A stretch of 64,000 bases of DNA, taken from positions 1,612,001-1,676,000 of the forward strand of contig JAYJMM010000103.1 in assembly GCA_037349105.1 (NCBI GenBank), read 5' to 3'. The position numbers and the translations under genes were made by a program. The notes beneath the pieces are model-generated. The model had not been told where the DNA came from. It was given only the letters and a program-made list of their open reading frames with translations, and made no database searches. Shown here in pieces: positions 62,101 through 64,000 of the stretch. Positions within the stretch are counted from its first letter, which is position 1; each line of letters starts with the position of its first letter. The DNA is from Limnomonas spitsbergensis. Its lineage: Eukaryota > Chlorophyta > Chlorophyceae > Chlamydomonadales.

Positions 62101-63820
62101 AGCAGCACATGCACCTGTGCACCCACTTCACCATGCACCCCCCCCCTTACCTGCAGACACGTCCTTGCTCCCAGAGGCCGGCATCATCAGCACATGCACC
62201 TGTGCACCCACTTCACCATGCCCTGCCCCCCTTACCTGCAGACACGTCCTTGCTCCCAGAAGCCGGCATCAGCAGCACATGCACCTGTGCACCCACTTCA
62301 CAATGCACCCCTCCCCCCTTACCTGCAGACACGTCCTTGCTCCCAGAGGCCGGCATCAGCAGCACATGCACCTGTGCACCCACTTCACCATGCACCCCTC
62401 CCCCCCTTACCTGCAGGCACATCCTTGCTCCCAGAGGCCGGCATCAGCAGCACATGCACCTGTGCACCCACTTCACCATGCACCCCTCCACCCTTACCTG
62501 CAGGCACATCCTTGCTCCCAGAAGCCGGCATCAGCAGCACATGCACCTTTGCACCCACTTCACCATGCACCCCTCCACCCTTACCTGCAGACATGTCCTT
62601 GCTCCCAGAGGCCGGCATCAGCAGCACATGCACCTGTGCACCCACTTCACCATGCACCCCTCCACCCTTACCTGCAGACACGTCCTTGCTCCCAGAAGCC
62701 GGCATCAGCAGCACATGCACCTGTGCACCCACTTCACCATGCACCCCTCCACCCTTACCTGCAGACACGTCCTTGCTCCCAGAAGCTGGCATCAGCAGCA
62801 CATGCACCTGTGCACCCACTTCACAATGCACCCCTCCCCCCTTACCTGCAGACACGTCCTTCCTCCCAGAGGCCGGCATCAGCAGCACATGCACCTGTGC
62901 ACCCACTTCACCATACCCCGCCCCCCTTACCTGCAGACATGTCCTTGCTCCCAGAGGCCGGCATCAGCAGCACATGCACCTGTGCACCCACTTCACCATG
63001 CCCCGCCCCCCTTACCTGCAGACACGTCCTTGCTCCCAGAGGCCGGCATCAGCAGCACATGCACCTGTGCACCCACTTCACAATGCACCCCCCCCCCCCC
63101 TTACCTGCAGACACGTCCTTGCTCCCAGAGGCCGGCATCAGCAGCACATGCACCTGTGTACCCACTTCACCATGCACCCCTCCCCCCCTTACCTGCAGGC
63201 ACATCCTTGCTCCCAGAGGCCGGCATCAGCAGCACATGCACCTGTGCACCCACTTCGCCATGTACCCCTCCCCCCCTTACCTGCAGGCACGTCCTTGCTC
63301 CCAGAGGCCGGCATCAGCAGCACATGCACCTGTGTACCCACTTCACCATGCACCCCTCCCCACCTTACCTGCAGGCACATCCTTGCTCCCAGAGGCCGGC
63401 ATCAGCAGCACATGCACCTGTGCACCCACTTCGCCATGTACCCCTCCCCCCCTTACCTGCAGGCACGTCCTTGCTCCCAGAAGCCGGCATCAGCAACACA
63501 TGCTGATCCACCGGCGCCAAGGCCTTGCCGTCACAGCAAGCTACCATCCACGACTCTGTGACCACACACACCACCCCTGCAGGAGCGGGACATGCGGCCA
63601 CGGCTGCCACCGCCGCGGCCATGGCGGTTGCGGCGCCGGTCCTAGCGATATTCCCTCTTGAACGCGCTTGCTGCCGCTGCTGCTGCTGCTGTTGCCGTGC
63701 CTGCTGCTGTTGCACCAGCTGAGCCAAGCCGAGGTCGGCAGCCAGACGTTTCTGGAGAGCCGCATCGCAGCCGTACTTGTCGCCGACGATAATAAAACGC
63801 AGGCTGCTGTCACTTAGTGC
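50181..63820 (-). CDS. family X DNA polymerase, Pol mu/TdT type (5' end beyond window)
   Basis: Exons (high to low): 63820-63457, 60788-60622, 60285-60160, 59512-58581, 58101-57945, 55679-55349, 53681-53585, 52289-52212, 51685-51570, 50269-50181. All phases match, giving 818 residues plus TGA from the first visible exon. Order: BRCT (VTESWMVACCDG), 8-kDa domain (LPFVGPSAAKVIQELV), a Gln-rich insert, second HhH (LPGIGPALADRLWQQGARTW), palm (LVGGSRRGGTAGHDVDLLV with two Asp; RRLDIILVP with the third), thumb (ALVGWTGSRQFLRFLKD) and C-terminus (FSLLGLPFIRPEDR). In this family GHDVD with His before the first Asp and GW in GWTGS mark Pol mu/TdT. Pol beta/lambda have GD(M/V)D and YFTGS. The usual 5'-dRP-lyase Lys position holds Val, as expected for a lyase-deficient Pol mu-like enzyme. 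The likely role is end processing and gap filling in non-homologous end joining. A further 5' exon with the start codon lies outside. Confidence 0.85.
50285..50450. repeat. CATTTAAATGCCAGATTAAA repeat
   Basis: Six diverged units of about 26 bp (CCCATTTAAATGCCAGATTA), just upstream of the last Pol X exon in its intron. Confidence 0.85.
51070..51185 (-). repeat. dispersed repeat E, inverted copy
   Basis: Read on the minus strand: GAAAGCTATGCCCCGTGG, GGCGTGAGAG and CAGCCTGGGCCGGAGCC. It matches 53712-53815 (plus) and diverged copies at 54285-54355 and 54548-54630. Confidence 0.55.
51405..51569 (-). repeat. copies of the Pol X thumb-exon donor edge
   Basis: Downstream of TTTTA|GTAAGTGTGGAAGG, further copies read ATCTTTGACTCAAGCAAGTG and TGTGGAAGGAATCTTTGACT. 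A larger copy at about 51415-51465 reads FLKDSATRRGLHSTS, matching FLKDSATRRGLKFTS of the exon. Confidence 0.75.
51840..52185. repeat. 21-bp minisatellite
   Basis: About 16 units of ATTATCCAGACAGCTCCTGG (A/G and T/C variants), in the Pol X intron between 52212 and 51685. Confidence 0.95.
52212..53681 (-). other. Pol X exons 53681-53585 and 52289-52212: loop region and third catalytic Asp
   Basis: Exon 53681-53585 (TTCAG|GC to GACAG|GTAGGT) reads RMLPSSRSGGW... to EKRSVD and was chosen because it alone satisfies phase 1 in and phase 2 out. Exon 52289-52212 continues RFDHIFGLYVTLGG and RVRRLDIILVPQ. The pair parallels the TdT stretch VDALDHFQKCFLIFKL followed by a (V/I)RVDL block. Confidence 0.75.
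52290..53215 (-). repeat. G-rich minisatellite seeded by the acceptor edge of Pol X exon 52289
   Basis: Upstream of the real acceptor TTTGGCCAG|GTTCGACCACA, the array repeats its relatives: GGCCAGGTTCGACCACATCT at about 52380-52400, then TAACCAAGTTCGGACCCATC and TAACCAAGTCCGGCCCCATC in at least six larger G-rich units (about 112-120 bp each at 52740-53120). Divergence from the exon edge increases with distance. Confidence 0.75.
53712..54630. repeat. block of duplicated segments (repeat E and others)
   Basis: Repeat E copies lie at 53712-53815, 54285-54355 and 54548-54630 (GGCGTGAGGGTTAAGGAAAC, AGTGCGGCATGGGC). A separate pair is at about 54015-54150 and about 54725-54850 (GGAAGCAATGACACACC and GTGTCATGGCAGGGAGCCT). 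No coding potential was recognised. Confidence 0.6.
54385..54475. mobile_element. SINE-like dispersed repeat B, copy 3 (opposite orientation)
   Basis: GGTAGCTCACCTAGTGCTAC, GGCCGAACGGGTGGCTTCC, TTAATCCACGCCTCAGGGCG and a TATTTATGTATTATT tail. It is the reverse complement of the copies at 15885 and 42365. Confidence 0.6.
54870..55165. mobile_element. SINE-like dispersed repeat A, copy 4, with internal fourfold duplication
   Basis: GTGACTCAGCTACATGTCAA at the left, CCAGGTTTTGTCCCAATTGG near the right. The 42-bp block GGCTTGAGGCCCCATTTGTG plus GCCAGCTCTGTTGCTTT is repeated four times, whereas other family members have it once. Confidence 0.65.
55349..55679 (-). other. Pol X exon: palm with two catalytic Asp
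   Basis: CCGTCAG|GAAGTCCAGG starts EVQAALEKSSGVPGWRLDLV, then GGSRRGGTAGHDVDLLVSHP. A Gly/Ser-rich insert of about 55 residues follows, and VCVLFKELVDSG ends it before CAG|GTGTGG (phase 1). The first bases of the exon and its acceptor are tandemly amplified upstream. Confidence 0.85.
55684..56960 (-). repeat. tandem copies of the acceptor edge of the Pol X palm exon
   Basis: Three further 120-bp units (to about 56100) are almost identical to the unit that includes the real exon start. Each has CCCGTCAG|GAGGTCCAGG and the codons for EVQAALEKSSGVPGWRL, then a non-coding part instead of the rest of the exon. Older copies lie at about 56432-56490, 56590-56650, 56780-56840 and 56900-56960, the last reading EDQAVAERASGIPGCQL. 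No copy has a usable donor. Confidence 0.85.
56980..57145. repeat. ACCCACCTACCCACCC repeats
   Basis: Short CCACCCACCTAC units inside a two-copy duplication of about 87 bp (GGACATCAGATTCAAGGCCA / GGACACCAGATTCAAGGCCA). Confidence 0.85.
57298..57725. repeat. about 50-bp repeat with telomere-like CCCTAAACTAGGG
   Basis: About nine units of GGTGTTCTGTTGCACAACTG plus CCCACTAAACCCTTAACCC. The first four are nearly identical, later ones drift. In the Pol X intron between 57945 and 55679. Confidence 0.95.
57945..58101 (-). other. Pol X exon: fingers subdomain
   Basis: CTAG|G completes Arg, then LWQQGARTWPDVARVV... and HVEDLTADEIPAAEVEEMQR. This parallels the LxxxGIRTLEDL...YFEDFxxRIPREEV pattern of Pol X. 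52 codons, donor CGG|GTGGGT. Confidence 0.8.
58581..59512 (-). other. Pol X exon: 8-kDa HhH, about 200-residue Gln/Ser/Gly insert, start of second HhH
   Basis: YSRPAAAVRACVFEL and LPFVGPSAAKVIQELV complete the 8-kDa domain. An Arg/Gln-rich run (QERQRQEQQQRQQQEQQQ type) and a Ser/Gly/Asp-rich stretch of roughly 200 residues follow, then VFQKLPGIGPALAD. In animal Pol X enzymes the two HhH motifs are only a few tens of residues apart. Donor GACAG|GTGGGC (phase 2). Confidence 0.75.
59750..60130. repeat. 33-bp and 11-bp minisatellites at the donor of Pol X exon 60285-60160
   Basis: About ten units of CCCAGTACCTTCCCCCACCC plus CTCTCTACCCTC, then six or seven units of CAGTACCTTCC. They begin within 30 bp of the donor CAT|GTGAGG. 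Confidence 0.95.
60160..60788 (-). other. Pol X exons 60788-60622 and 60285-60160: Gln-rich linker and start of the 8-kDa domain
   Basis: The first exon has a run of about 13 Gln, then GYGLWLGSWRPEFDG and GELILQ. The second reads NEPVARALGELAKFERAIYV, which fits the first helix of the 8-kDa domain. The junctions are phase 1 in, then phase 0 and phase 0. Donors CAA|GTGCGT and CAT|GTGAGG. Confidence 0.65.
60350..60445. repeat. AT dinucleotide-rich tract
   Basis: ATATATATA and TATATTTTTATAT runs in otherwise GC-rich DNA, within a Pol X intron. Confidence 0.85.
61020..61500. repeat. CACCATGCACCTCATC and about 57-bp repeats
   Basis: About 61020-61290 has 16-40-bp units of CCCATGCACCTCATCACCAT. 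About 61310-61480 has three units with CATGCCCATCGTACGTCCCC and TTCTTTCCCATGCACCC. Confidence 0.9.
61900..63456 (-). repeat. 84-88-bp minisatellite: 17 extra copies of the BRCT-exon 3' edge with its donor
   Basis: On the gene strand each unit has GTGCTGCTGATGCCGGCCTC, GGGAGCAAGGACGTG and CTGCAG|GTAAGG, identical or nearly so to the exon end at 63457. I count 18 donor-bearing units including the real one, at roughly 84-88-bp spacing. All 18 retain GCAGGTAAGG. Long plus-strand frames (up to 900 codons) across it are artefacts. Confidence 0.9.
63457..63820 (-). other. Pol X exon with BRCT domain and poly-Gln insert
   Basis: Residues 1-121 of the visible protein. SLRFIIVGDKYGCDAALQKR opens the BRCT fold. 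A Gln/Arg run (QQQQARQQQQQQRQQ) and poly-Ala interrupt it. GVVCVVTESWMVACCDGKAL gives the conserved BRCT Trp helix. Acceptor CCTCAG|GCA, donor CCTGCAG|GTAAGG (phase 1). Confidence 0.75.
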
Positions 63821-64000
63821 CTGAGGTGAGGGGGGTTCAAGGTGTAGGGTTGATGTTCAGGGTTTCTGGAGTGCTGCGCTGCAGCTTTATTTGCCCCTAA
63901 CAAGTATGAACCGCAGGCTGCCGTCACCTAGTGCCTGAGGTGAGGGGGGTTCAAGGTGTAGGGTTGATGTTCAGGGTTTCTGGAGTGCTGCGCTGCAGCT
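63821..64000 (-). repeat. copy of the BRCT-exon acceptor edge upstream
   Basis: About 63897-63945 repeats CCTCAG|GCACTAGGTGACGGC and reads ALGDGSLRFILV against ALSDSSLRFIIV in the exon. The flanking GGGGTTCAAGGTGTAGGGTT is also duplicated, and the array may continue past the right edge. Confidence 0.75.

Noticed and set aside
60804..63506. Plus-strand frame of 900 codons (Ser/Pro/His/Cys-rich)
   Set aside because: It lies across minisatellites, is accompanied by similarly long frames in other phases, and has no domain. The minus strand carries the Pol X exon edge that generated the array.

Overview
The window is GC-rich eukaryotic nuclear DNA. It most resembles a chlamydomonadalean green alga (Haematococcus/Chlamydomonas-like): long intron-rich genes, CTG/CAG-rich coding sequence, plant-type TTTAGGG-like motifs, and introns filled with minisatellites. 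The species cannot be fixed from sequence alone. All three recognisable genes lie on the minus strand. I traced their exons by eye from GT/GC-AG sites and reading phase.

Layout, left to right. (1) 207-2804: first two exons of a gene leaving the left edge, with a Cys-Cys N-terminus followed by a GAF-like domain. (2) 2805-8330: intergenic, with a perfect 28-bp terminal-inverted-repeat element, a 140-bp direct repeat and a CAG-rich tract. (3) 8331-45648: one 37-kb gene, about 31 exons, for a giant coiled-coil protein of about 2,928 residues ending in a GRIP domain (a trans-Golgi golgin). (4) 45649-50180: intergenic, with weak zinc-finger, transposon-like ORFs. (5) 50181-63820 and beyond the right edge: a family X DNA polymerase with a BRCT domain, 8-kDa/HhH modules, a palm with all three catalytic Asp, and a thumb. 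Its GHDVD and GWTGS motifs are of the Pol mu/TdT type rather than the Pol lambda/beta type.

The two long genes are mostly intron (the golgin is roughly 24% coding). Many of the minisatellites are tandem copies of the neighbouring exon edge together with its splice site. I see this at about eight donors and about ten acceptors, from exact multi-copy arrays (for example 18 copies of the BRCT-exon donor) to decayed pseudo-exons with stops. This looks like one mechanism for intron growth and is the main unusual signal here.

The genes have no obvious shared pathway: probable signalling (GAF), Golgi tethering (GRIP golgin) and DNA end joining (Pol X). Dispersed short repeats (MITE-like pairs and SINE-like families) occur in introns and between genes.
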